This document shows positions 8,308-21,930 of a stretch of 42,451 nt of DNA, piece by piece. Numbering within the stretch: the stretch's first letter is position 1; every line of letters starts with the position of its first letter. The notes under the pieces were generated by a model. The model did not search any database, had not been told where the DNA came from, and worked only from the letters and a program-made list of their open reading frames with translations. The position numbers and the translations under genes were made by a program. This DNA comes from CAZHGD01 sp964531735. GTDB lineage: Bacteria > Armatimonadota > UBA10988. The DNA lies in contig CAZHGD010000052.1 in assembly GCA_964531735.1 (NCBI GenBank), forward strand, positions 1 to 42,451. The letters run 5' to 3'.

Positions 8308-8994
8308 ATGCGCCAGGGTCGTCACGGGGGGCTGGTGGGCTTTACGCTGATCGAGTTGTTGGTGGTCATCGCGATCATCGCGATCCTGGCCGCCATTCTG
8401 TTCCCCGTGTTCGCCAAGGCACGGGAGAAGGCGCGACAGACCTCGTGCCTCTCGAATCTCAAGCAGCTCGGGCACGCCGTGCTCATGTACAACGGCGACT
8501 ACGATCAGATCTTCCTGACCTCGACCTATGCCGAGTCGCGAACGGCGCCGCCGGGGCCGTTCTGGGCCTCGTGCCTCCATCCGTATGTCAAGAACTACCA
8601 GCTCTACCGCTGCAACACCAGCGGCGGGCGCGGCAGCAGCAACCCGCTGACCTACAACAACTGGACCTTCGCGCTGACGCCCGACTACGGCTGGAACACC
8701 TATCTGGCCGGAGTGGCCGACGCCCAAGTAACGGCGCCGGCAGAGACGGTCACTATTCCGGATTGCTCGCACCAGGTGTTTGCCGACCATGTGGCCCGCA
8801 TCGCTTGGGCCAACAGCCAGGATGGCGTGCTCTACCCGTGGGGCGGCAAGACCAGCGCGCAGTTCATGACCGATGCCTATTCGCGGCACAACGGCGGCGA
8901 GAACATGGCGCTGGCCGACGGCCACGCCAAGTGGCTGGCCAGCAGCACGACCTATGGCCGTGGCTACGACAATCTGCTGAAGGCGCAGCGCTAG
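8308..8994 (+). CDS. Type IV pilin-like protein with DUF1559 H-X9-DG tail
   Basis: A 228-residue secreted pseudopilin-like protein. It opens with a class III signal: a short basic leader then GFTLIELLVVIAIIAILAAI, so a prepilin peptidase would cut after the Gly and the Glu at mature position 5 is present. This is followed by FAKAREKARQTSCLSNLKQLG, and near the end by RHNGGENMALADGHAKWL, where H-X9-DG is the DUF1559 signature. Such proteins are massively expanded in Planctomycetota and Armatimonadota; they have a pilin-like stalk and a beta-rich body, with unclear function. ATG 8308 is favoured by AAGGAG at 8294-8299, eight bases upstream. The frame is open further upstream but crosses the promoter. 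Confidence 0.9.
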   Translation: MRQGRHGGLVGFTLIELLVVIAIIAILAAILFPVFAKAREKARQTSCLSNLKQLGHAVLMYNGDYDQIFLTSTYAESRTAPPGPFWASCLHPYVKNYQLYRCNTSGGRGSSNPLTYNNWTFALTPDYGWNTYLAGVADAQVTAPAETVTIPDCSHQVFADHVARIAWANSQDGVLYPWGGKTSAQFMTDAYSRHNGGENMALADGHAKWLASSTTYGRGYDNLLKAQR

Positions 8995-9051
8995 GCGCCG
9001 GCCCGGCCGTGGGCCGGTGAGCGCGCCGCGGCCAGTGATCGGAGACCGAGG

Positions 9052-9513
9052 GTGCACCTGACGACCAAGGGGCAGTACGCGACCCGCGCCATGCTCGACC
9101 TGGGGCAGCACTACCAGGAGGGTCCGGTGGCGACCGAGGATATCGCGCGCCGGCAAGCCATCCCCAAGAAGTACCTGGAGCAGGTGCTGCTGGTGCTCAA
9201 GGGCGCCCGCCTGGTCCACAGCGTCCGCGGCCGGCAGGGCGGCTACCGTCTGGCGCGACCACCCGAAGAGATCACCGTCGGCGAGATCGTGCGGGTCACC
9301 GACGGCCCGCTGGCCCCTATCTCGTGTGTCAGCCAGACGGCCTACCGGCCGTGTACCTGTCCAGATGAGCGCTCGTGCGGCTTCCGGCCGCTCTGGCTGC
9401 GGGTGCGTGAGGCGATCGCGGCCGTCCTCGACAACACCACGCTGGCCGAGATCATGCAGCAGACGGCGCAACTACAGGCCACCGACGAGAGCGGTCCGAT
9501 GTACTACATTTGA
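9052..9513 (+). CDS. Rrf2/IscR family transcriptional regulator
   Basis: A 153-residue winged-helix regulator of the Rrf2 family. The N-terminal half has the family pattern MHLTTKGQYATRAMLDL, then a recognition helix region with IPKKYLEQVLLVLKGARLVHS and the wing SVRGRQGGYRLAR. The C-terminal half has a cysteine cluster (Cys92, 101, 103, 109) in SCVSQTAYRPCTCPDERSC, consistent with an Fe-S or redox-sensing site as in IscR/CymR/NsrR relatives. The GTG start at 9052 has GGAG (9041-9044) seven bases upstream. No isc/suf genes are adjacent, so targets are unknown. A GC hairpin between the pilin stop and this gene (8998-9017) has no U-tract. Confidence 0.88.
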   Translation: MHLTTKGQYATRAMLDLGQHYQEGPVATEDIARRQAIPKKYLEQVLLVLKGARLVHSVRGRQGGYRLARPPEEITVGEIVRVTDGPLAPISCVSQTAYRPCTCPDERSCGFRPLWLRVREAIAAVLDNTTLAEIMQQTAQLQATDESGPMYYI

Positions 9514-9537
9514 GGTGGCCGCCGCGGGTACCCAAAT

Positions 9538-9568
9538 GAAAACCGGGCCTCGTTGCCGAGGCCCGGTT
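9538..9568 (-). terminator. Intrinsic terminator of the tRNA gene
   Basis: A perfect 12-bp stem with a 4-base loop (9541-9552 paired with 9557-9568). Read on the minus strand it is followed by TTTTCATTT, so it terminates the tRNA transcript. On the plus strand there is no T-run, so it does not serve the Rrf2 gene. Confidence 0.85.
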
Positions 9569-9572
9569 GAAG

Positions 9573-9646
9573 TAGCGGGGGCAGGATTCGAACCTGCGAC
9601 CTGCGGGTTATGAGCCCGCCGAGCTACCAGACTGCTCCACCCCGCG
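9573..9646 (-). tRNA. Initiator tRNA-fMet (CAT)
   Basis: A 74-nt tRNA folds fully: 7-bp acceptor, D-arm GAGC/GCTC, anticodon stem GCGGG/CCCGC, loop CTCATAA with anticodon CAT, T-arm GCAGG-TTCGAAT-CCTGC. It is an initiator: position 1 (C) cannot pair with position 72 (T), and the anticodon stem has three consecutive G:C pairs below the loop. CCA is not encoded; the bases after the discriminator A are CTT. It has its own promoter and terminator. Confidence 0.95.
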
Positions 9647-9658
9647 TCGGATGAACTG

Positions 9659-9687
9659 AGTCTACCCGGCTGGCCCGATTGTGTCAA
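9659..9687 (-). promoter_or_regulatory. Promoter of the initiator tRNA gene
   Basis: On the minus strand TTGACA (9682-9687), 17 bases, TAGACT (9659-9664), placing the transcription start about 6 bases before the mature tRNA 5' end. Confidence 0.85.
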
Positions 9688-9739
9688 GCGCGATCTGCGC
9701 GCGTTTCGCGGCGCCGGGCCGGCCATGGGAGGTCGCGGC

Positions 9740-10516
9740 ATGGTGCGCATCGGCACCTCGGGATACAGTTACGACGACTGGCAGCCACGGTTCTACCCGC
9801 CCGGTCTGCCGAAGGGCGCCCGCTTCCAGCACTACGCACAGCGGTTCGGCTGCGTCGAACTCAACCACAGCTTCTACCGGCAGCCGGCCGCGGCGCAGTC
9901 GGCGCGCCTGGCCGCCCAGGCCCCGCCGGGCTTCCGCTTTGCCATCAAGGTCTATGGCGGCATCACCCACGACCACGCCGCCGCCACCCGCGGTGACTTC
10001 GCCGCCTTCGCGCAGGGCATCGCGCCCTATGTCGAGGCCGACCAACTGGCCTGTCTCCTGGCGCAGTTTCCGGCGTCGTTCCGGCCGACCGGCAGCACGC
10101 GAGCGTTCCTGGCCCGGCTGCGCGAAGCCTGGCCGCAGTGGCCCATCGCGGTGGAGTTCCGCCGTCGCGACTGGCTGACCGACCAGACGCTGGCCGACCT
10201 GGCCACACTGCGCCTCGCCTGCTGCGGCGTCGACGAACCGGCGCTGCCCGGCCTCATGCCGCCATGCGCCGAGTACACCGCCGAGCCGGGCTACTTGCGC
10301 TTCCATGGCCGCAACGAGGCCAAGTGGTACCACCACCGCGAGGCCTGGGAGCGGTACGACTACACGTACTCACTGGATGAACTGCGCGAATGGGTGCCGC
10401 GCATAAAGACCTTGTCCGAGCGCGCCGATACGCTCTATGTGTTCTTCAACAACCACTACGACGCACAGGCCGTGACCAACGCCCAGGAGTTGGCCGAGGA
10501 GCTGGGCCTGCCTTGA
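9740..10516 (+). CDS. DUF72 (YecE-like) protein
   Basis: A 258-residue protein of the DUF72 family, a TIM-barrel-like family of unknown biochemical role. The family start VRIGTSGYSYDDWQ..FYP is present, followed by ELNHSFYRQP, the FRFAIKV strand, WPIAVEFRRRDWL, RFHGRN and the closing LYVFFNNHYDAQAVTNA. Two ATGs are possible (9725, 9740). GGGAGG at 9727-9732 lies seven bases before 9740 and overlaps the earlier ATG, so 9740 is preferred. No promoter recognised; the tRNA promoter lies back to back with it. Confidence 0.88.
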   Translation: MVRIGTSGYSYDDWQPRFYPPGLPKGARFQHYAQRFGCVELNHSFYRQPAAAQSARLAAQAPPGFRFAIKVYGGITHDHAAATRGDFAAFAQGIAPYVEADQLACLLAQFPASFRPTGSTRAFLARLREAWPQWPIAVEFRRRDWLTDQTLADLATLRLACCGVDEPALPGLMPPCAEYTAEPGYLRFHGRNEAKWYHHREAWERYDYTYSLDELREWVPRIKTLSERADTLYVFFNNHYDAQAVTNAQELAEELGLP

Positions 10517-10547
10517 AGACCGCGCGTGGTGCTGAAGACGGGGAACG

Positions 10548-10916
10548 ATGATGCGGAGCGCTGAGTGCAAACGATGTGGGTGCCACCTCGACCGCACCGA
10601 TGTGCGCCAGTTGGCGTTGTACTACCGGCAGGAGCAGAGCTCGCTGGTGGTGGTGCAGTACCTCTGCCCGCACTGCGGCGCCAGCGAGTGGCGGGAGTAC
10701 GACCCCGAGGTGTGGCAAGGCGAGACGTCGACGGCGGCCGCGATGCGGAGCTTCGACTGGAACGCCCTGGCCGCCGGCATTCAGCGAGTCGTGCCGGTGC
10801 TCGACGAGAGCGCCTTCATCGCCGACCCGACCAGCCCGATTTCGCTCGACGAGTACATCGAGTTCGCCCGCCGGATCGACCGACTCGAGGCCGCGGACCT
10901 GGCCGGGCTCCACTAG
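10548..10916 (+). CDS. Small zinc-ribbon protein, unknown
   Basis: A 122-residue soluble protein. Cys7/Cys10 (CKRC) and Cys40/Cys43 (CPHC) form a zinc-ribbon pattern in the first 45 residues; the remainder is acidic and helical (DEYIEFARRIDRLEAADL). No family recognised. ATG 10548 or 10551 are both possible; only a weak GGGGAA lies upstream. It sits 31 bases after the DUF72 gene, so it may share its transcript, and it is the last gene before the rpoB promoter. Confidence 0.6.
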   Translation: MMRSAECKRCGCHLDRTDVRQLALYYRQEQSSLVVVQYLCPHCGASEWREYDPEVWQGETSTAAAMRSFDWNALAAGIQRVVPVLDESAFIADPTSPISLDEYIEFARRIDRLEAADLAGLH

Positions 10917-11369
10917 GTCAACCGTATGGCAACGTTTTGGCCGCGGGTTCTTGCGTTCTGGTTGCGATGAAGTAAATCTTGCCCGGGCGCCCTGTTGACA
11001 ATCCGTCCGTTGGGGGGTACATTGGCTGCTTGCGACCGATCTTTTGGGCGGCCGGTTTCGTCGGCGGCCGCCGCCGCAGTGCCCGGGCCAACGCGAAGAA
11101 CACATGACCACACGAAGCTCTTCTGACGCCTCGCTGATTCTGGCGCGCTGGACCCTTGCCCGCCCGAGGGGACTCCGGGGCGCGGCGCCGGTCGCAGGGG
11201 TTCCCCCATCGTAGACACCGGGTCGTCTGTCGGTGGTGGGCGAGCGCGACGCCCGCCGCGTTAGAATTGTCGATTTCGACCGGTCTGTCAACTCCCCCTG
11301 TCGGCGCCATCGCCTCGGTCATCGCCCGTCGCGCCGGAGGGGGAACGTCAACCAGAGGTACGGTACCGG
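10917..11369 (+). other. rpoB upstream region with long leader
   Basis: A 453-base stretch without a gene. It holds the rpoB promoter and then a leader of about 340 bases. The leader has several GC-rich self-complementary stretches (near 11050-11075, 11163-11210, and GGGCG-7 nt-CGCCC at about 11240) and a small GTCGA-TT-TCGAC hairpin at 11268-11279. I see no start codon with a good Shine-Dalgarno before AGAGG (11354-11358) of rpoB and no T-tract terminator. The rplK-rplA-rplJ-rplL genes that often precede rpoB are not here. Confidence 0.5.
10995..11023 (+). promoter_or_regulatory. Promoter for rpoBC
   Basis: Perfect TTGACA (10995-11000), 17 bases, TACATT (11018-11023). Predicted transcript starts near 11030, about 340 bases before the rpoB ATG. 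Confidence 0.75.
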
Positions 11370-14300
11370 ATGGCAACCAGCACTCGAGAGCAGCAGTCCC
11401 TGAGTCCTCGTCTGAACGGCCTGACACGGCGCCGTGATCCCGGCCCGCAGATCCTGCGGCACTCCTCCTGCCCGGACTTCGTGCCCGTCCCCAACCTGGT
11501 CCAGCTCCAGCTCGACAGCTACCGTTGGTTTCTGACCGACGGGCTGCGCGAGTTGCTCAACAGCTTCTCGCCGATTGAGGACTTCACCGGCGACTGGCGC
11601 CTGGAGTTCCTGGACCACTCGCTGGGCGAGCCGAAGTACTCCTTGCCCGAATGCCGCGAACGCGAGGTCTCTTACGAACGGCCCCTGCGCGTCCGCGTCA
11701 TGTTGGTCCACAAGGAAAGCGGCGAGATCATCGAGAGCGAGGTCTACCTGGGCGAACTGCCGATGATGACCCCGCGCGGCACCTTCATCATCAACGGCGC
11801 CGAGCGCGTGGTCGTCAGCCAGCTCTCGCGCTCGCCCGGCGTCTACTTCAAGGACAACATCGACAACGCCGGCCGGACGCTCTATTCGGCGCAGGTCATC
11901 CCATCCGAAGGCACCTGGATCGAGTTCGACGTCGGCAGCACCAACGTCATCTCGGTCAAGGTCACCCAGGCCCGCAAGTTCGCCGGCATCACGCTGCTGC
12001 GCGCGTTCCACTTCTTCGACGAGGCCGAGCCGAAGCTGGCCGAGGCCAGCGTGGTCGAGCCGGGCGATCCGGCCAAGCTGCTCGGCCGCGTCCTGGCCGA
12101 ACGCGTGGTCAACCAGAGCACCGGTGAGATCGTCTGCGAAGCCGGCCAGACCATCGACAAGTCGTTGGCGGCGATGCTGGCCGCCGACACCAACCTGACG
12201 GCCATCAAGGTCACCGGCTCGCGGCGCCAGTGCGCGTCGGCCCGCCACCTGCTCGACCTGTTCGGCCGGCCGGTGAAGCTGCACCAGCCGCTGGTCCTGA
12301 CCGAGGAGCTGACCTCGCCGCGCAAGCTCGACTCGTTCGAGTTGCCGCCCGGCACACCGGTCGACTCGAGTTTCATCCAGAAGCTCGACCGCTGGCGCCA
12401 GCTCCAGCGCATCCCGCCGACGCGCCCGATGGTCAAGGTTCAGCGCGGCGATCAGCCGGTGCAGGAGCTCAGCCTGCGCGACTTGCAGCGTGAGGTCACC
12501 ACCAACCCACCGTTGACGCGTGACAGCCTGATCGGCAAGCGCCTGCTGGCCGACCTGTGGTTCGAGGGCGAGGCCGCGCCGGTGGTGCGCGCGTTCCAGC
12601 GCGTGACCGAATCGATTGCCGAACTGATTCTCGACAACCGCATTCAGGAACTCGACGTGCTGTCGCTCGACGAGTCGCTGGAGCGCTCGCTCGAGGAGGA
12701 CTGGGCCGCGCTGCAGCGCCGGCTCGAGGAGTACCTGCGCAAGCTGAAGTCGCAGTCCGCCGACGCCTCGCGCGAGATGCTGCGCAAGTTCGCCGACGTC
12801 CTGACGCGGTTCAGCCCCAGCGCCGAGCCCGCGCAGCAGCGGGTCTGGCTCCTCGGCACGCTCGAGCGCCTGATCGAGGACGAGTCGCCGAAGGTCGCCG
12901 GCGACCTCGACGCGGCGCAGATCGAGGTCCTCGGCGTCGCCGTGCTCGAAGTGCTCTACGCGCTGCTCCGCCCGGGCGACCCGCCCAGCGTCGAGAGCGG
13001 CCGCTCCCTGCTGCGCAGCATGTTCTTCGACCGGCGCCGCTACGATCTGGCGCGCGTCGGCCGCCACAAGATCAACCGCAAGCTGCAGTCGCGGACCCTG
13101 GGCAGCCCCATTCCGCTGGACGTGCGCTGGCTGACCAAGCAGGACGTCATCGCCATCCTGAACTACCTGGTGGCGCTGCGCAACGGCGAGGACGGCTACA
13201 CCACCGACGACATCGACAACCTCGAGAACAAGCGCGTCCGCGCGGTGGGCGAGTTGCTGCAGAACCAGTTGCGGCTCGGCTTCCTGCGCATGGAGCGCGT
13301 GGCCAGAGAGCGGCTGACCAGTCTGCCGCAGACCGGCTATGGCGAGGGCGAGGCGAAAGGCGAGGACTGGGGCGAACGGCACAAGGCGCCGTCGCCCTCG
13401 CAGGTGATCTCGATCAAGCCGATCACCGCGGCCATCAAGTCGTTCTTCGGCAGTGGCGCGCTATCGCAGTTCATGGACCAGACCAACCCGTTGGCCGAAC
13501 TGGCGCACAAGCGCCGCGTGTCGTCGATGGGTCCGGGCGGTCTGTCACGGCAGAGCGCCAAGTTGGAAATGCGCGACGTGCACCGCAGCCACTACGGCCG
13601 CCTGTGCCCGATCATGACACCGGAAGGCCCGAACATCGGCCTCATCTCGGCCATGGCCATCTTCGCGCGCCTGAACGAGTTCGGGTTCTTGGAGACGCCC
13701 TACCGCCGCGTGCGGGACGGGCAGCCCACCGACGAACTGTGCTGGCTCACCGCCGACCAGGAGACCGAGCTCAACCCGCACAACGGGCGGGCGCCGACCA
13801 TCGCCGCCGCCGCCGATTGGAACTTCGTGTCCAGTTCCTGGAACCAGCGGCGCATGGAGCGCGGCGAGATCATCTGCCGCCAGATGACCGAGTTCCCGCG
13901 GCTCAAGCCGACGGCCGTGGACTACATCGACGTGTCGCCCAAGCAGATCTTCTCGGCGGCCACGGCGCTGATCCCCTTCCTGGAGAACGACGACGCCAAC
14001 CGCGCGCTGATGGGCAGCAACATGCAGCGCCAGGCCGTGCCGTTGGTCCGCACCGAGGCGCCGGCGGTGGCCACGGGCATCGAGCGGCAGATCGCCGTCG
14101 ACTCGGGCGCGGTGATCTGCGCCGGGCGCGACGGCGTGGTCACGTCGGTCGACGCCAAGCACATCGTGATCACCGGCTACGACGGCAGTAGCGAGCGCCA
14201 CGACCTGCTCTCGTTCGAGCGCACCAACCAGGCCACGTTCATCAACCAGCACCCGATCGTCACGCTGGGCCAGCACGTGCGCGGACCGCGCCTGGCCGAC

Positions 14301-15986
14301 GGCACGCCGCACAAGGTGGCGCCCGGCGACCTGCTGCCCGACGGCGCCACCGCCGGTGACCCGATCGCCGACGGCTCGTGCACCGAGCACGGCCGGCTGG
14401 CACTGGGCAAGAACGTGGTCGTGGCCTTCATGTCGTGGGAAGGCTACAACTACGAGGACGCCATCATCTTCTCCGAGCGCCTCGTTCGCGACGACACGTT
14501 CTCGTCGATCCATATCGACAAGTACGAGATCCTCGCCCGCGACACCAAGCTCGGGCCGGAAGAGATCACCGCGGACATCCCGAACATCAGCGACGAGCTG
14601 CGCAACAACCTCGACGACCGCGGGATCATCAAGATCGGCACGGTGGTCCGACCGGAGGACATCCTCGCCGGCAAGGTGGCCCCGAAGGGCCAGAGCGAGA
14701 TGACCGCGGAAGAGAAGCTGGTCATCGCCATCTTCGGCAAGAAGGCCGAGGAGATGCGCGACACCTCGCTGCGGGTGCCCCACGGCGCCAAGGGCAAGGT
14801 GGTCGCGGTGCGGGTGTTCAGCCGCTTCAAGCACCGCTGCAGCGCCTGCCACCACCTGCACGAGTTCTCCAAGTCGCCCGAGCTGTCGGCCTGTGAGCGC
14901 TGTGGCAGCCGCGACCTGGTGCGCGAGCCGGCCGACGACCTGCCGGCCGGCGTCAACCAGCTCGTGCGGGTCTACGTCGCGCAGCGCCGCAAGATCATGG
15001 TCGGTGACAAGGTGGCCGGCCGCCACGGCAACAAGGGCGTCATCTCGAAGATCCTGCCGATTGAGGACATGCCGTTCCTGCCGGACGGGACCCCGGTGGA
15101 CGTGATCCTCAACCCGCTGGGCGTGCCGTCCCGCATGAACATCGGGCAGATCCTCGAGACGCACCTCGGCTGGGTGGCGCACCACCGGCGCCAGGCGTTC
15201 GAGACGCCCGTCTTCGCATCCATCCCCGAGAAGCAGATCTTCGAGTGGCTCAAGGAGGTCTACGAAGAGGAGCGCGAGCGCGTCCTCGCCGACTACCTGT
15301 CCACCGAGATGTCGGCCTGGGGCGACGACGACGAAGCGCCTGAGGGCGACTCGCAGGTGCTGCTCGCCGCGCTGGAGGAGCGCCTGCTCGACTGGGACCA
15401 GGATGCGCTGGTCATGGAAGGTGAGCGACTCGGCGTGGACGGCGACGAGCTGATCGGGCTGGCGCAGCCGGCCATGGTGGCGCGCATCTTGGCCGCCGCC
15501 GTGACCAACGCCGAGCACCGCGTCGGCTTCGATCCGGCCTCGGGCAAGATGGTGCTGCGCGATGGCCGCACCGGCCAGCCGTTCGACCGCGAGATCATGG
15601 TCGGCGGCATGTACGTGCTGAAGCTGTCGCACTTGGTGGACGACAAGATCCACGCCCGGAGCACCGGCCCCTACTCGCTGGTCACGCAGCAGCCGCTGGG
15701 TGGTAAGGCCCAGTTCGGTGGCCAGCGCTTCGGCGAGATGGAGGTCTGGGCGCTGGAAGCCTACGGCAGCGCGCACAGCCTGCAGGAGGTCCTGACCATC
15801 AAGTCCGACGACGTCCATGGCCGCGTCAAGGCGTACGAGGCCATCGTCAAGGGCGACAACATCCAGGACCCGGGCATCCCCGAGAGCTTCAAGATCCTCA
15901 TCAAGGAATTGCAGAGCCTCGGACTCGAAGTCACCGTCGAGTCCAAGGAAGGGCGTGCCGTCGACCTCAACGAGGCGGAGGAATAA
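11370..15986 (+). CDS. rpoB: RNA polymerase beta subunit
   Basis: A 1538-residue beta subunit of RNA polymerase, against about 1190 in Bacillus and 1342 in E. coli. The conserved core is intact: the rifampicin region LSQFMDQTNPLAELAHKRR with the key Asp, His, Arg and Ser kept, CPIMTPEGPNIGLI, KMVLRDGRTG and the C-terminal clamp stretch HARSTGPYSLVTQQ. Extra length is in three places. Residues about 200-520 hold an E. coli SI1-like module (NQSTGEIVCEAGQTIDKSL) plus about 200 further, partly coiled-coil, residues. Residues 1153-1186 hold a zinc-ribbon-like insert (Cys1157, 1160, 1175, 1178). Residues about 1291-1391 hold an acidic insert. The start is ATG 11370 with AGAGG 11 bases upstream. rpoC follows after 30 bases. 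Confidence 0.97.
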   Translation: MATSTREQQSLSPRLNGLTRRRDPGPQILRHSSCPDFVPVPNLVQLQLDSYRWFLTDGLRELLNSFSPIEDFTGDWRLEFLDHSLGEPKYSLPECREREVSYERPLRVRVMLVHKESGEIIESEVYLGELPMMTPRGTFIINGAERVVVSQLSRSPGVYFKDNIDNAGRTLYSAQVIPSEGTWIEFDVGSTNVISVKVTQARKFAGITLLRAFHFFDEAEPKLAEASVVEPGDPAKLLGRVLAERVVNQSTGEIVCEAGQTIDKSLAAMLAADTNLTAIKVTGSRRQCASARHLLDLFGRPVKLHQPLVLTEELTSPRKLDSFELPPGTPVDSSFIQKLDRWRQLQRIPPTRPMVKVQRGDQPVQELSLRDLQREVTTNPPLTRDSLIGKRLLADLWFEGEAAPVVRAFQRVTESIAELILDNRIQELDVLSLDESLERSLEEDWAALQRRLEEYLRKLKSQSADASREMLRKFADVLTRFSPSAEPAQQRVWLLGTLERLIEDESPKVAGDLDAAQIEVLGVAVLEVLYALLRPGDPPSVESGRSLLRSMFFDRRRYDLARVGRHKINRKLQSRTLGSPIPLDVRWLTKQDVIAILNYLVALRNGEDGYTTDDIDNLENKRVRAVGELLQNQLRLGFLRMERVARERLTSLPQTGYGEGEAKGEDWGERHKAPSPSQVISIKPITAAIKSFFGSGALSQFMDQTNPLAELAHKRRVSSMGPGGLSRQSAKLEMRDVHRSHYGRLCPIMTPEGPNIGLISAMAIFARLNEFGFLETPYRRVRDGQPTDELCWLTADQETELNPHNGRAPTIAAAADWNFVSSSWNQRRMERGEIICRQMTEFPRLKPTAVDYIDVSPKQIFSAATALIPFLENDDANRALMGSNMQRQAVPLVRTEAPAVATGIERQIAVDSGAVICAGRDGVVTSVDAKHIVITGYDGSSERHDLLSFERTNQATFINQHPIVTLGQHVRGPRLADGTPHKVAPGDLLPDGATAGDPIADGSCTEHGRLALGKNVVVAFMSWEGYNYEDAIIFSERLVRDDTFSSIHIDKYEILARDTKLGPEEITADIPNISDELRNNLDDRGIIKIGTVVRPEDILAGKVAPKGQSEMTAEEKLVIAIFGKKAEEMRDTSLRVPHGAKGKVVAVRVFSRFKHRCSACHHLHEFSKSPELSACERCGSRDLVREPADDLPAGVNQLVRVYVAQRRKIMVGDKVAGRHGNKGVISKILPIEDMPFLPDGTPVDVILNPLGVPSRMNIGQILETHLGWVAHHRRQAFETPVFASIPEKQIFEWLKEVYEEERERVLADYLSTEMSAWGDDDEAPEGDSQVLLAALEERLLDWDQDALVMEGERLGVDGDELIGLAQPAMVARILAAAVTNAEHRVGFDPASGKMVLRDGRTGQPFDREIMVGGMYVLKLSHLVDDKIHARSTGPYSLVTQQPLGGKAQFGGQRFGEMEVWALEAYGSAHSLQEVLTIKSDDVHGRVKAYEAIVKGDNIQDPGIPESFKILIKELQSLGLEVTVESKEGRAVDLNEAEE

Positions 15987-16016
15987 TCCCGCCGCCTGGA
16001 GGGAGAGGAGAGCTCT

Positions 16017-21812
<5,796 letters not shown>

Positions 21813-21841
21813 CTCGCTCCCTCTCGTCACGCGGTACGCTG

Positions 21842-21879
21842 ACAGCGCCTCCGCCGGCCTCGGGCCGCGGAGGCGCTGT
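21842..21879 (+). terminator. Candidate terminator after rpoC
   Basis: A 13-bp stem (21842-21854 with 21867-21879) topped by an inner GGCC-TCG-GGCC helix, 30 bases after the rpoC stop. Only a weak T-poor tail (GGTTAGC) follows, so efficiency is uncertain. Confidence 0.5.
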
Positions 21880-21930
21880 GGTTAGCAGGGACGGTGCGCG
21901 GCTGGGTCTCAGCCGGGAAAGCGACGCAGG

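Noticed and set aside
11262..11267. TAGAAT as a second rpoB promoter -10
   Set aside because: No acceptable -35 at 16-19 bases upstream and no extended -10.
13545..15818. Long minus-strand frame across rpoB
   Set aside because: Same reasoning: shadow of rpoB, no ribosome site or family match.
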